A DNA stretch of 64,000 nt, from NCBI GenBank assembly GCA_035420085.1, contig DAOLUH010000030.1, forward strand, positions 1-64,000, read 5' to 3'. Source of the DNA: DSWT01 sp035420085 (lineage in GTDB: Bacteria; Chloroflexota; Anaerolineae; B4-G1; SLSP01). The position numbers were made by a program, and so were the translations under genes. Below are positions 45,059-54,382 of this stretch, piece by piece. Position 1 is the first letter of the stretch; each line of letters opens with the position of its first letter. The notes below the pieces were generated by a model, which was not told where the DNA came from, searched no databases, and was given only the letters and a program-made list of their open reading frames with translations.

Positions 45059-45085
45059 CTTCCTACTCCCTACTCCCTACTTCGT
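45059..45085. repeat. Heptamer array at the cheR/cheW junction
   Basis: CTCCCTA-type units encode the last residues of CheR (EVGSRE), its TAG stop and the Shine-Dalgarno of the next cheW. Confidence 0.85.
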
Positions 45086-46574
45086 GCTCCTTCACCCACT
45101 GTTGTTGCTGGCGGGTGATGGCGTCGCGCAGGCGCTTCACCGTGACGCCGCCGGAACGCGCCACGACTGCATCATCAGGCTGCGCTTCCAACAGACGACG
45201 GGCATTGTCCAGGGATTTGAGCGCCGCCAGCGCCTGTCCATTTTGATAGTGTAGCCGCGCCAGGCTGAAGTGACCGAGCACGTCGTTACGGTCAATATAG
45301 ACCACTTTTTTGAGCGCCTCAATAGCTTCCGGCAATTTAGCCTGGTGCTGCAATACCAGGGCCAGAATGTAATAAGCTTCCAATGCCAGTTTATTGCGCC
45401 GCAGCGCCTCACGGCACCAGGATGCAGCAGCCTCCAAATCACCCAGATTCGCGCTGGCCTGCCCCAACAAAATGTAGACTTCAAAACTGACCGGCGGCGA
45501 TTGCGTCAAAGCCAACAGCAGGTCGCGCGCTTCCTCCGAACGCCCGTATTCCACCAACTGGCGCGCCTGATCCAGCGGCGGAACGTCGGTGGTAGGCGGT
45601 TGGGGACGCGGCGGCGCTAGTGGCGATGGCGGCGTGGGCATCGCCGGAGGCGGCGGCGTCACAACTTCGATATGCGGGGGCCAAAACCACTCTGCCGGCT
45701 GCGGTGAAGTCTGCATATCCCGTTGATAGAGCACGGTATTGGGGAAATTGCGCGTCTGGAAGCGGCGGTAGACGTTCAACGACAGTTCCGAGTGCCCGAC
45801 GACCAACCAGCCGCCATCTGTCAACGTGTCGTAAAAGCGATCCACCACATCCAACGTTGCAAATTCGCTGAAGTAGATCGTCACGTTGCGGCACAGGATC
45901 AGATCCATGAACATCGTGTTGGTCGCATACGAAGGATACTCATTTCCAGCCAGGTTGAGTCGGCTGAATGTGACCATGCGACGGACTTCGGGATACAATT
46001 CCCAGCGCGCGCCGACGCGGCGGAAATAGCGCGAGCGCAGGTCTTTGGCCCGCGCCTCACGGAACGCCCAGTCGCCGAACAAGCCCTGCCGCGCCCGGTC
46101 GAGGGCCGCCGTGTTGACGTCCGTGGCAAGGATGGTGATGGACCATTCGTCCACGTCGGGCAGCATGTCACGCAGCAACATAGCGATGGAATAGGGTTCC
46201 TCGCCGCTGGAACAACCGGCGCTCCAGATGCGCAGCGTGCGCAACATCCGCCGCCGTTCAATGAGCTGTGGCAAAACGGTGGTGGAGAGCGCATCAAACT
46301 GGGCAGCGTCGCGGAAAAAGTATGTCTCGTTGATGGTGACGGCGTTGACCAGGCGCTCCATCTCCAGACCGCCATCGGTCTGCTCCACCAACAGCGTGTA
46401 GTATTCGTTGAGGTCGGCGGTCGGCGAGGCCGCGAATGCGCGTAAAATGGCCGACTCTAACTCAGGGCGACGGCGGTCGGAGAAGAACAAACCGTAGCGG
46501 TCCAACAACAATTTGCTGAACCGCAAGTAATCCCCGTAGCCCAGGGTAGCATGGTGCAGTGTTTTCTTCTCCAC
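45063..46574 (-). CDS. cheR: CheR methyltransferase with C-terminal TPR repeats
   Basis: A 503-residue protein: CheR N-terminal helices ~10-75, SAM domain ~80-285 (NETYFFRDAAQF, motif I IWSAGCSSGEEPYSIA, LATDVN, LILCRNVTIYF), a Pro-rich linker ~290-335 and three or more tetratricopeptide repeats ~340-470. It methylates receptor glutamates. TPR-bearing CheR proteins typically belong to non-flagellar systems, as in myxobacterial Frz, where the repeats tune specificity. The start is GTG at 46574, preceded by TGGAGC. The last six residues and stop codon come from a heptamer array. Confidence 0.92.
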   Translation of the reverse strand: MEKKTLHHATLGYGDYLRFSKLLLDRYGLFFSDRRRPELESAILRAFAASPTADLNEYYTLLVEQTDGGLEMERLVNAVTINETYFFRDAAQFDALSTTVLPQLIERRRMLRTLRIWSAGCSSGEEPYSIAMLLRDMLPDVDEWSITILATDVNTAALDRARQGLFGDWAFREARAKDLRSRYFRRVGARWELYPEVRRMVTFSRLNLAGNEYPSYATNTMFMDLILCRNVTIYFSEFATLDVVDRFYDTLTDGGWLVVGHSELSLNVYRRFQTRNFPNTVLYQRDMQTSPQPAEWFWPPHIEVVTPPPPAMPTPPSPLAPPRPQPPTTDVPPLDQARQLVEYGRSEEARDLLLALTQSPPVSFEVYILLGQASANLGDLEAAASWCREALRRNKLALEAYYILALVLQHQAKLPEAIEALKKVVYIDRNDVLGHFSLARLHYQNGQALAALKSLDNARRLLEAQPDDAVVARSGGVTVKRLRDAITRQQQQWVKEHEVGSRE

Positions 46575-46586
46575 AGATGCGCTCCA

Positions 46587-47114
46587 CTAAAGGGTTGCCA
46601 TTTCTCCAGCAGTAGCGTCGGCAGCTTGAATGAGTGCCTGCTCCTGCGCGGCGCTGAAAAGACGCTCGTGATCGAGCAGCAAAGTCATACAGCCATCGTG
46701 ATAGGCCACACCCTGCAACAATCGCGCGACTTCCAATCCAGAAGGCAGAAAGGCGGATGGAGGCGCCGGAGGCTCGCGCAAGGTAACGACTTCCAGAACC
46801 TCGTCCACAATCAGCCCGACGACACGCTCGCCGGGCAAGCGCAGCAGAATGATTGGCGTGTGCAATCCCCAGGATTGTTTTTCCAGCCCCACGTAATAGC
46901 GCAGGCTGACCACCGGAACCATCGTCCCCCGCACGTTGATGATGCCCTCAATGCCGCCATTCATCTGCGGCAGCGGGAGAATGGAGACCATTTCGATCAA
47001 CTGCACAATCGGTTCGATGGGGATAGCGTAGGTTTGGCGTCCCAGCCGAAAGGTGAGCACTGTGCGCATCGCGTCATGTGCAACATCAGGTTCGGATATC
47101 GGCATCACGGTCAT
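46587..47114 (-). CDS. cheW: CheW-like coupling protein
   Basis: A 175-residue CheW-domain protein: VLTFRLGRQTYAIPIEPIVQ, INVRGTMVPVVSLRYYVGL, VVGLIVDEVLEVV. It should couple receptors to CheA. The start at 47114 follows AAAGGGGGA at 6-base spacing; a longer frame to 47174 lacks such a site. It is the first gene of the chemosensory cluster. A promoter must lie in 47115-47310; none was convincing by eye. Confidence 0.9.
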   Translation of the reverse strand: MTVMPISEPDVAHDAMRTVLTFRLGRQTYAIPIEPIVQLIEMVSILPLPQMNGGIEGIINVRGTMVPVVSLRYYVGLEKQSWGLHTPIILLRLPGERVVGLIVDEVLEVVTLREPPAPPSAFLPSGLEVARLLQGVAYHDGCMTLLLDHERLFSAAQEQALIQAADATAGEMATL

Positions 47115-47314
47115 AGGTTCCCCCTTTCTTTCGATTGCCATCGGCGCAAAAATGTCGTCAGTTGTCAACGTCATTCATGCATGGAACAGAACTCGAACAA
47201 CTCTACAGTAACACAAAGCATGGGGCAGAACGTTCCACTATCGTCCCAAAAATATCACAATTTGTTCCCAGGCTTGAGAAAAGGGGTTCAAAACTTATCC
47301 AGGCAGGCAATAAA

Positions 47315-47350
47315 AAACCAGGTTCCCTACTATCATAAGGAACCTGGTTT
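47315..47350 (-). terminator. Rho-independent terminator of the RHS gene
   Basis: A perfect 12-bp stem (47315-47326 with 47339-47350), 12-nt loop and, on the minus strand, a T-run at 47317-47312. It lies 29 bases past the RHS stop. Confidence 0.92.
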
Positions 47351-47379
47351 CCAGACACTCAGCATCCGGCCGTGACTGT

Positions 47380-50300
47380 TCAGTTGCGCTCGGCGTCGAA
47401 CATCGCGTAGTGTCGGTCGCTGAGACGCTGGTCGCTGCTGTTGGCCGGCGGGTTGATCGACTCAAGGTAATTCTTGAGGTTCTGCTTGGCTTGCCGGATC
47501 GTCTCCTTCACCGCCTCTATCGGGGTGATCGGCACCTCCTGCGGGACGTAGTCGAGGCCCGTCTCAACGGCGTCAAGTGTGTCGTACGGGTCGGGCGAAC
47601 GCAAGTCCTCACTTACCTTTTGGACATCGTCGCGGAATTTCTCCGCCTTCGTCAGCTTGTTATAGCCATCCTTGAGCCACTTGAGCGGTTTGGGCAACGA
47701 CCAATTGGGCGCTTTCTTGAGGTTGTCCAGGCCATCGCGTATCTTTTCGTCCCAGGGTTTGTCTGGATTACACGGCGAGGGCGCGCTTTCCTCCTCGGTG
47801 CCGGTGGGATCGATCGCGTTGACCGGGTCGTTGCTCACGTAGGCGTACAGGTTGCTGTCGCCACCCGCGAAACCGAAGGGGTCTTTGTTCGTCCAACGTC
47901 CGGCTATGGGATCGTAGTCGCGCAGGCCGAAACGCACCAGCCCTGTGTCACGGTCGTACAGTCCGCCCGCAAAACCAAACGGTTGGAAGCCGGGATTGGA
48001 ATCTTGCAGCACCTTGCCCCAGGCGTCATAGTCCAGGCGTTGCGCGATCTGCCCGGTGGCGACATTCACCACTAGCCGTGGGCTGCCGAGTTGGTCGGCG
48101 ATGATGCGGTAGGTCTGACCGCCTTTGAGCAGATACGCCGGGACGTTCGAACGGCTGCCGTAGACAAAGCGACTCACCACGGCGCCGCTACCATCCAACT
48201 CGGCAATCGGGCGGAAGCTGCCCTCGTAGAGGAACCCCTGCACCAAGACGCCGTTGACGCGCTTGCCCACACGCCGGTTCAGCGCATCCACCAGGTAGGT
48301 AATCTGCGTGCCATCCGGCAGCGTCACCGCCAGCAAGTTACCGGCAGCGTCGTATTGGTAAGTCGTTGTGGCGCTGCCGGTCGTCTGGGAAGCCAGTTCG
48401 CCGGCGGCGGTGTAGGCGTAACTCGTCTGCCCGAACTGCACGAGCCGGTCTTGCGCATCGTAGGTGGCGCTCACGCTGTCTGCGCTCAGACGGTTGCCGT
48501 TGGCGTCGTAGACATAATCGCCAATCAGCGTACCATCCTTGCGGACTTGCCTGAGCCGCCCGGCGACATCGTAGGTATAGTCGAAAGTGCTGGTCACGCC
48601 GCCAATGATCTCGACCTTGCGGGTGATGCGTCCACGCACGTCCCGCTCGAAATCGGTGCGGTATAACGGCGCTCCGTTGTAGGCGGCCGTGTAACTGATT
48701 GCTTCAGCATACGTATTGTAGGCCCACGCGTCACTCACGCTGCCCAGTTGGCTGCCCGTCACCAGGCCGTTGCTCGCGTTCCGGCTGATCAGCAAATCGC
48801 CGCTTTGCCGCAACAGATCGTCGTTGTCGTAGCGCAGGGTGACCGAATATGCGCCGTTGACCCTGATCGAGCCAACGAGCCAATCAAGCGTATAGGCGAA
48901 CTCCACTGTGCCCGCTACCGGCCCGCTCTGCATGCGGCGGACGACCAGCGGGCCATCATAGTCATACGTGAGGGTGATGCCGCTCGGATCACTCAAGGAT
49001 TGGATGCGGCCGGCCGAGTCGTACGTCAAGGCGCGCTCGCCGCGCGGCAGCGTTACGCCGTCAAGGTGAAAACCGTTGTCGATGTAGGTCAGGCCAAGCG
49101 TCCCCCCATCCGGTCGGGTGAAGGTGGTCAGATTGTGATCCGCGTCGTAAGCCCATTGGGCGTTGCCGCCGCCGGTCACTGCCGGGGGCGTATAGCTGAG
49201 CGGCAGGTCAACCGCATTGTAGCTAAAGCTGTGCGCCGACTTGCCGGGCGGGGTCAGGCCGGTGAGATTGCCGCCGGCGTCGTAGGCGAAGGTGAACGCC
49301 CGCCCGCCGGGCAGGGTTGCTGAGATCACACGCCCTGCCGGATCGTGGCTCAGATACGCCACCGACCCATCCGGCGCGGTGTGGCTTGTCAGCCAGTTCG
49401 CGGCGCTGTAGCCGAATTGCTGGGCGCGGGCGGCCTGCGCCAACTGCGTCAGGCGACCACGGGCGTCATAAGTGAGGGTGATCGGGGCCAACGCGCCGCT
49501 GGCGTCGGTATTGGTGCTGACGAGTCGTCCCGCCGCATCCAGCACGGAACGGTAATGACGGCCCTCAGGTGACACAATCTCCATAGTGCGCGCGCTCGAG
49601 GAAAACGTGTACTGCCACGTCTTGCCGTTGACAGTCACCCGTTCCTGCAATCCCGTCATGCTGAACGGGTTGGCAGGCTGAGTCAGCGTCGCAGTGCGTG
49701 CGGCGGTCGCGGCATAGGACAGGCCGTCGGGCGTCGTCACCGCGACCGAAGCCGCCAGCGGCACACTCATCCCCCACCGCGGATCTGCGGTGTAGGTGAT
49801 GCGCTGCGTGGTGCCATCCGGCGCCGTGAGCGTCCACACGCTGCCCTCGCTGTTCAACAGGCGCGTCGTCGTGCCATCGGGCGCGGTGACGCTGCGCAGG
49901 CGGTCGCTGTTCGTCAGCACCTCAGTCGCATAGAGCGTGGTGCGGTTCAGTCCCGTTGTGACAGTTACCACGGTGCGGCCTGGTTCCTCCAGCCGAGCCA
50001 GTGTCTTGATCCCGCCGGCCGGGTCTTCATCGCGGATCAAGCGGCCATCGCCATCGTAGGTCAGGTGGTGAACGCCGCCGCGGGCGTCGGTCAACGTCTC
50101 CAGCAGACCGTCGGCCTTGTAAGTCAGGCCGGTTGTCTCATTGGCGGGATTTGTGACGGCGCTGAGATAGCCGCCTGCGTTGAGCGCCAGCGTGGTCCGT
50201 TGCCCGCCGGGCGCGACAATGGCGGTGGGTTTGCCGTCTGCGGCGCGCTCGATCTGGGTGATGTTGCCGTCGTAATCGGTGACGGACGTAAGGCGTCCGG

Positions 50301-53300
50301 CGGCGTCGTAGCCAAAGCGGTAGAGCGTCGCCCCGGTCAAAGCGTTGAGCGTGCGCAGGTGACGTCCGAGGCTGGAAAATTCGTACACTTCGCTGCCATT
50401 TGACGCCGGAATCAGGATTGTCTGGCCCAGCGCGTTTTCTGGCAGCACCGGCGGCCCGATGCGCTCGATGCGGCCCCGCGTGGGATTGAGCAGCAGCGTG
50501 CCGTCGGGCGCGATGACGAGACTGTTGTTGGAGATGAAATTGCTGATGCACGCCTGCCGGGCGCTGAGGCCATTGTTGCTCTGCGGGCCTGTGCAGTCAC
50601 GTCCGGCGTAAGTCGTGATGATACCATCCGGCATGATGCGCCGGACACGATCGTAGGAACCGAAACGCGTGCGCACATACAGGACGCCGTTCTCGTCAAC
50701 GGCGACGCTCTGCGGATAGCTCAGACTGGCCGCCAGCGCCGTTCCGCCATCACCGGCATTGCCCGAGGCCCCGCTCCCCGCGACGCGCCGCAGCACGCCA
50801 TCGGGGGTGATGCGGCTCAGGGTGTTGCTGCCCGGATGCGTCACGTAGAGGCTGCCGTCCGGTCCAAACGTCATACCACCTGGAGCAGGCAGCGCGCCCC
50901 AGTTCAGGGCAGGGATGCCGATCAGATCGGCGTTGGCGGTGAAGTCGCCGCCGGCGCCGGCGATTGTGGTGATGATGCCGTTCGTGATCTTGCGGATGCG
51001 ATTATAGTTGCCGCCAGAATAGCGATACAGCGGCGTTTCGGCGATGTACAGGCTGCCGTCAGGGCCAACGAGGATGTCTTCTGGCTTGTTGAGCCGGGCG
51101 GCGATCGCCGGGCCACCATCGCCGTTGGCGCCGTTGGAGTCGGTGTAGTAGACGCCGGCAATCGTCTGGATGATCCCATCGGGCGTCACGCGGCGGACAA
51201 AGCCAACGTTGAAATTGTCGTAGGTGCCGGCGATATAGAGCGAGCCATCCGGCCCAACCGCCAACCCGTTGACCGCCCAGCCCAACGTCGCCGCGGTCGC
51301 CGGACCGCCGTCGCCCGTGGGCATGCCCTGCGAGCCATTGCCGGCGTAAATTTCCAACGGTTGTCCGGGCCGCACCCGGACGATGTGTCTCTCGAATCCA
51401 TCGTAGAAGAAGATCGTGCCATCGGGCGCGATGGTGAAATCGCCCATGTAATTGATCTGGGGATCGTCAACCACCGTCGAGACGATCGGACCGATATCGC
51501 TATTGCGCAGGTCCGTGCCATCGCCCAGGTGCAGCGTGCCGTCATTGGGGTCGTAGGCGTGGTGGACGTCCAACGTCCAGCCACCCAATCCCACACCGGC
51601 AGCCGCGTCCCAATAGCCCAGCGGACGGGCGTAATTTCGAATGAGGTTGATGCCGCAGAAGTAGAAAGCGACCTCCGCCGCGGGCGGATAATCCAGGTAC
51701 TCGCAATACTCGCGCCCGCTGGTGATGAACAGTTCGTCACCAAACTGGCCGAAGCTCTGCTCGAATTCACTGCGGGCGGTGTAGTACGTGTAATCGTAGA
51801 CGTACCGAAGTTCGATGTGCGCCATCGGCCGCCCGTTGGTGGCGCGGTTGTAGCCATCCTGACCGTTCCAGACCAGACGATAGGTGAGGTTAGGGGCAAT
51901 GGCCTCGATCGTGCCCGTGTACATCCCCGGAACACCGAAGGGGTTCCCCACCCCATAGCGCGACCAACGTTTGACGATCAACTGCCCGGCAACCTCGGCA
52001 TACAAAGAGATCGTCTTGACGGTCGTAGGCGGCTCGCCCACCGTGATCGGAATGTCGAAGTAATTGCTGACCTTCCACCCCGGCACACGCCGGGTGGTGT
52101 AGTTGAGGGTAAACGGCGTGCCGATCACCGGCAGGAACTCGCCCAGGCTTTGCGCATCGCAATCGATGATCGAGCCAGACTCAGAGCAGGGATTGGGCTG
52201 ATCGTCCACATCATCGGGACCCGGCGGTTCCTGGGCGTCGGGAGGTGGACCAAAGGGCCAGTTGAAATCCCATGGCGAAAAGTGTGGCAATTCCACGCGC
52301 CACAGTTCCTGACCGGCGCTGTACAGGCCGGCCAACTGCTGCCGTTCCGCATCGGTGACGCCAAGATCGGCAAGCGCCTGCCCCGTGTCGGCAACGCCGT
52401 CGCCGGTCACATCGAGATCGGCCATCCCGGCGTTGATGCTGAGAATTTTGATGACCCGGCCGTTTTTGGACGGAATCCACTCGCCCTTGTCGCGGTCGTA
52501 GTAAGCGGCGGGCACGGCGCTGCCCACCGGCGCGGTGATCAGGTTTTCGGTGTAGTTGATCACGGGCTTGTCGAACGTGACGTTACTCTGACCGGCCTCG
52601 TCAACGCTGAACTCCACGGCATAGGTGTAGCCGGAATTGGGCGGCAAATCCCCCGGCATCGCCGCCGCGCCCGCCGTGCCGACCGTGTATTCGGTGGCGC
52701 GGACGGTCAGTTGGGCCGCCGCGTGTAGTGCGCCTTGAGCGGAGACCACGGACGTGAACGCCCCCTGGGGAAACAGCAAGGTCGCTTGCCGCGCGCCGCT
52801 GGTATCGCTCACCACACTGCCGCGCGCCACCTGGAAATCCGCCGTCGAGGTGGGGTCAATGGCGGTGGCCTGCGCATCCGGCTGGATCAGCACTACCGGC
52901 TCGACCGTCTCGAATTGCCGCCGCTGGGTGACGACACGACGCTGCACGGGCAGGTAGCCCGCTTTCTGGAATTCGACGATGACCGTCTCACCGCCGTTTA
53001 GGACAAAGTCGAACAGGCCATCGGCGCGGCTCAGCGTCTGCCCGAACTCGGGGCGGTCTTTGATCGAGATGCTGGCGCCAGGCAGCGGTTCGCGGTCGCG
53101 GGTGAGCACGTTCCCGCGCAGCACGGCGACACAGCGCGGGTTGATGACGTCAGGAGCGACGCCCGTTTGAACCGGATTACTGCCGGTGTAGAGAAAGCGC
53201 GTGGCTTCGTAGAGGTCATAGCTCACACTGCGATCCAGCGGCGGCGCCACATCTTGCGGAGAGCCAGGCAGTTGTGACGCAAACGCCGCCTGGGATTGCG

Positions 53301-53577
53301 CGACAGATTGCACTCCCGATGCACCGCGTATGACCAGCGGCAAAAAGATGCGTGTGATCGAATCCTGGCATGACGCAATGGAGAAAGAGACAGTCCAGGT
53401 GTCAGCCAAAGCCCCGGACATATCGGCCGGCGGCACCGTTTCGTTCGCCAGTATTACCTGGCGCGGCTGTGGGGATGTGACGTCCTGCCGAGGCGCTGCT
53501 TCGACCAGCGCGCCGCCTGTGTTGACCAATAAGCTGACAGCGACGATAATCTGAAACAGAGATAATCTACGTGACAT
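47380..53577 (-). CDS. Secreted RHS/YD-repeat protein with teneurin-like domain order
   Basis: A 2065-residue protein with a signal peptide (~1-28). FLPLVIRG lies at ~78. A transthyretin/carboxypeptidase-regulatory-like domain (~150-235: LRGNVLTRDREPLPGASISI) is followed by a plug-like segment around ~485 (IGTPFTLNYTTRRVPGW), NHL propeller repeats ~690-1050 (YAGNGSQGMPTGDGGPATAA and relatives), YD repeats ~1065-1865 and the RHS core (LRDYDPIAGRWTNKDPFGFA...YVSNDPVNAIDPTG) ending ~1925. The ~140-residue tail is polar and helical with no recognised toxin motif. AAGGAG precedes the ATG. The YD shell probably encloses or displays the tail at the cell surface. No immunity gene follows; a terminator does. 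Confidence 0.9.
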   Translation of the reverse strand: MSRRLSLFQIIVAVSLLVNTGGALVEAAPRQDVTSPQPRQVILANETVPPADMSGALADTWTVSFSIASCQDSITRIFLPLVIRGASGVQSVAQSQAAFASQLPGSPQDVAPPLDRSVSYDLYEATRFLYTGSNPVQTGVAPDVINPRCVAVLRGNVLTRDREPLPGASISIKDRPEFGQTLSRADGLFDFVLNGGETVIVEFQKAGYLPVQRRVVTQRRQFETVEPVVLIQPDAQATAIDPTSTADFQVARGSVVSDTSGARQATLLFPQGAFTSVVSAQGALHAAAQLTVRATEYTVGTAGAAAMPGDLPPNSGYTYAVEFSVDEAGQSNVTFDKPVINYTENLITAPVGSAVPAAYYDRDKGEWIPSKNGRVIKILSINAGMADLDVTGDGVADTGQALADLGVTDAERQQLAGLYSAGQELWRVELPHFSPWDFNWPFGPPPDAQEPPGPDDVDDQPNPCSESGSIIDCDAQSLGEFLPVIGTPFTLNYTTRRVPGWKVSNYFDIPITVGEPPTTVKTISLYAEVAGQLIVKRWSRYGVGNPFGVPGMYTGTIEAIAPNLTYRLVWNGQDGYNRATNGRPMAHIELRYVYDYTYYTARSEFEQSFGQFGDELFITSGREYCEYLDYPPAAEVAFYFCGINLIRNYARPLGYWDAAAGVGLGGWTLDVHHAYDPNDGTLHLGDGTDLRNSDIGPIVSTVVDDPQINYMGDFTIAPDGTIFFYDGFERHIVRVRPGQPLEIYAGNGSQGMPTGDGGPATAATLGWAVNGLAVGPDGSLYIAGTYDNFNVGFVRRVTPDGIIQTIAGVYYTDSNGANGDGGPAIAARLNKPEDILVGPDGSLYIAETPLYRYSGGNYNRIRKITNGIITTIAGAGGDFTANADLIGIPALNWGALPAPGGMTFGPDGSLYVTHPGSNTLSRITPDGVLRRVAGSGASGNAGDGGTALAASLSYPQSVAVDENGVLYVRTRFGSYDRVRRIMPDGIITTYAGRDCTGPQSNNGLSARQACISNFISNNSLVIAPDGTLLLNPTRGRIERIGPPVLPENALGQTILIPASNGSEVYEFSSLGRHLRTLNALTGATLYRFGYDAAGRLTSVTDYDGNITQIERAADGKPTAIVAPGGQRTTLALNAGGYLSAVTNPANETTGLTYKADGLLETLTDARGGVHHLTYDGDGRLIRDEDPAGGIKTLARLEEPGRTVVTVTTGLNRTTLYATEVLTNSDRLRSVTAPDGTTTRLLNSEGSVWTLTAPDGTTQRITYTADPRWGMSVPLAASVAVTTPDGLSYAATAARTATLTQPANPFSMTGLQERVTVNGKTWQYTFSSSARTMEIVSPEGRHYRSVLDAAGRLVSTNTDASGALAPITLTYDARGRLTQLAQAARAQQFGYSAANWLTSHTAPDGSVAYLSHDPAGRVISATLPGGRAFTFAYDAGGNLTGLTPPGKSAHSFSYNAVDLPLSYTPPAVTGGGNAQWAYDADHNLTTFTRPDGGTLGLTYIDNGFHLDGVTLPRGERALTYDSAGRIQSLSDPSGITLTYDYDGPLVVRRMQSGPVAGTVEFAYTLDWLVGSIRVNGAYSVTLRYDNDDLLRQSGDLLISRNASNGLVTGSQLGSVSDAWAYNTYAEAISYTAAYNGAPLYRTDFERDVRGRITRKVEIIGGVTSTFDYTYDVAGRLRQVRKDGTLIGDYVYDANGNRLSADSVSATYDAQDRLVQFGQTSYAYTAAGELASQTTGSATTTYQYDAAGNLLAVTLPDGTQITYLVDALNRRVGKRVNGVLVQGFLYEGSFRPIAELDGSGAVVSRFVYGSRSNVPAYLLKGGQTYRIIADQLGSPRLVVNVATGQIAQRLDYDAWGKVLQDSNPGFQPFGFAGGLYDRDTGLVRFGLRDYDPIAGRWTNKDPFGFAGGDSNLYAYVSNDPVNAIDPTGTEEESAPSPCNPDKPWDEKIRDGLDNLKKAPNWSLPKPLKWLKDGYNKLTKAEKFRDDVQKVSEDLRSPDPYDTLDAVETGLDYVPQEVPITPIEAVKETIRQAKQNLKNYLESINPPANSSDQRLSDRHYAMFDAERN

Positions 53578-53710
53578 ATTAACCTGCTCCTTCCGTGTCT
53601 CTCAGGCACATTAAACAGAAACCCGTGCGAGTTCACTTCCAATCGGCGGCTGTTATGCCGACTTTCCGTAGGACAGGTGGGGGTTGGCGTTTTAGTATAT
53701 ATATATGATT

Positions 53711-53739
53711 ATTATACTACATATTTTCATAAATCAAGC
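53711..53739 (-). promoter_or_regulatory. Putative promoter of the RHS gene in an AT-rich island
   Basis: Minus-strand TATAAT (53716-53711) with GCTTGA 17 bases upstream, giving a leader of about 125 bases. The 53690-53760 stretch is markedly AT-rich. Confidence 0.5.
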
Positions 53740-53866
53740 ATGGAAATTTATGGTATGCGCCATAAAATCAACATGAAACAAACCGGCCATTTTCACGTAT
53801 CATAAACAGACGGCGAGAGAACTTGACCGGCTAAAAGTCATGATCACGAAAATAAAGGAGAAACCG

Positions 53867-54379
53867 ATGTCAGACTCGATCCTCGTTACGTATGCCACCC
53901 GTTATGGTTCGACCCAGGAAGTCGCCGAGAAAATTGCCGCGACACTGCGGGAGGGCGGGATAAAGGTCGATTTGAAACCCGCGCGGCAGGTGCAAACATT
54001 GACCGGCTACAGTGCGGTCGTGTTGGGCGCGCCGCTCTACATCGGAAACTGGCTCAAGGACGCACAACGCTTCCTGACGCAGCAACAAGCCGCGCTGGAG
54101 AAACTGCCTGTCGCTATCTTCACGCTCGGTCCTACACGCGCCGACGAAGATTGGACGGAAGTACGCGCTTCGCTCGATGTTCAACTGGGCAAATATCCCT
54201 GGCTCAAGCCGGTGGCGGTGGAACTGTTCGGCGGCAAGTACGATCCGGCCAAACTGAAGTTCCCGGCCACTTTGCTGACTATGCTGCCCGCCAGCCCACT
54301 CTACAAAGCGCCGGCCAGCGACGCCCGTGATTGGGATGCTATCCACGCCTGGGCGAGTGGCCTGGTCGGAAAGCTGTAG
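53867..54379 (+). CDS. Flavodoxin-domain protein (HemG-like)
   Basis: A 170-residue cytoplasmic flavodoxin-fold protein: phosphate loop TYATRYGSTQEVA at ~8-20, the second FMN loop VLGAPLYIGNW, and a C-terminal DWDAIHAWASGL helix as in menaquinone-dependent protoporphyrinogen oxidase HemG. HemG identity is not proven. AAAGGAG precedes the ATG. It is 3 bases from an EFR1 ferredoxin gene, so electrons probably pass between the two. The Tat-signal protein at 9689 is a paralogue. Confidence 0.88.
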   Translation: MSDSILVTYATRYGSTQEVAEKIAATLREGGIKVDLKPARQVQTLTGYSAVVLGAPLYIGNWLKDAQRFLTQQQAALEKLPVAIFTLGPTRADEDWTEVRASLDVQLGKYPWLKPVAVELFGGKYDPAKLKFPATLLTMLPASPLYKAPASDARDWDAIHAWASGLVGKL

Positions 54380-54382
54380 CTT

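Noticed and set aside
47380..47800. Polymorphic toxin tip with immunity gene
   Set aside because: The RHS tail has no nuclease, deaminase or ADP-ribosyltransferase motif that I can see, and the stop is followed by a terminator, not a small gene.
50836..52728. A 630-codon plus-strand frame inside the RHS gene
   Set aside because: Shadow of the RHS repeats; its sequence is low-complexity Arg/Gly/Ala-rich and has no recognisable fold.
53578..53704. Riboswitch in the RHS leader
   Set aside because: I compared it by memory with c-di-GMP, glycine, TPP and cobalamin consensus cores and none fitted; a covariance-model search would be decisive.
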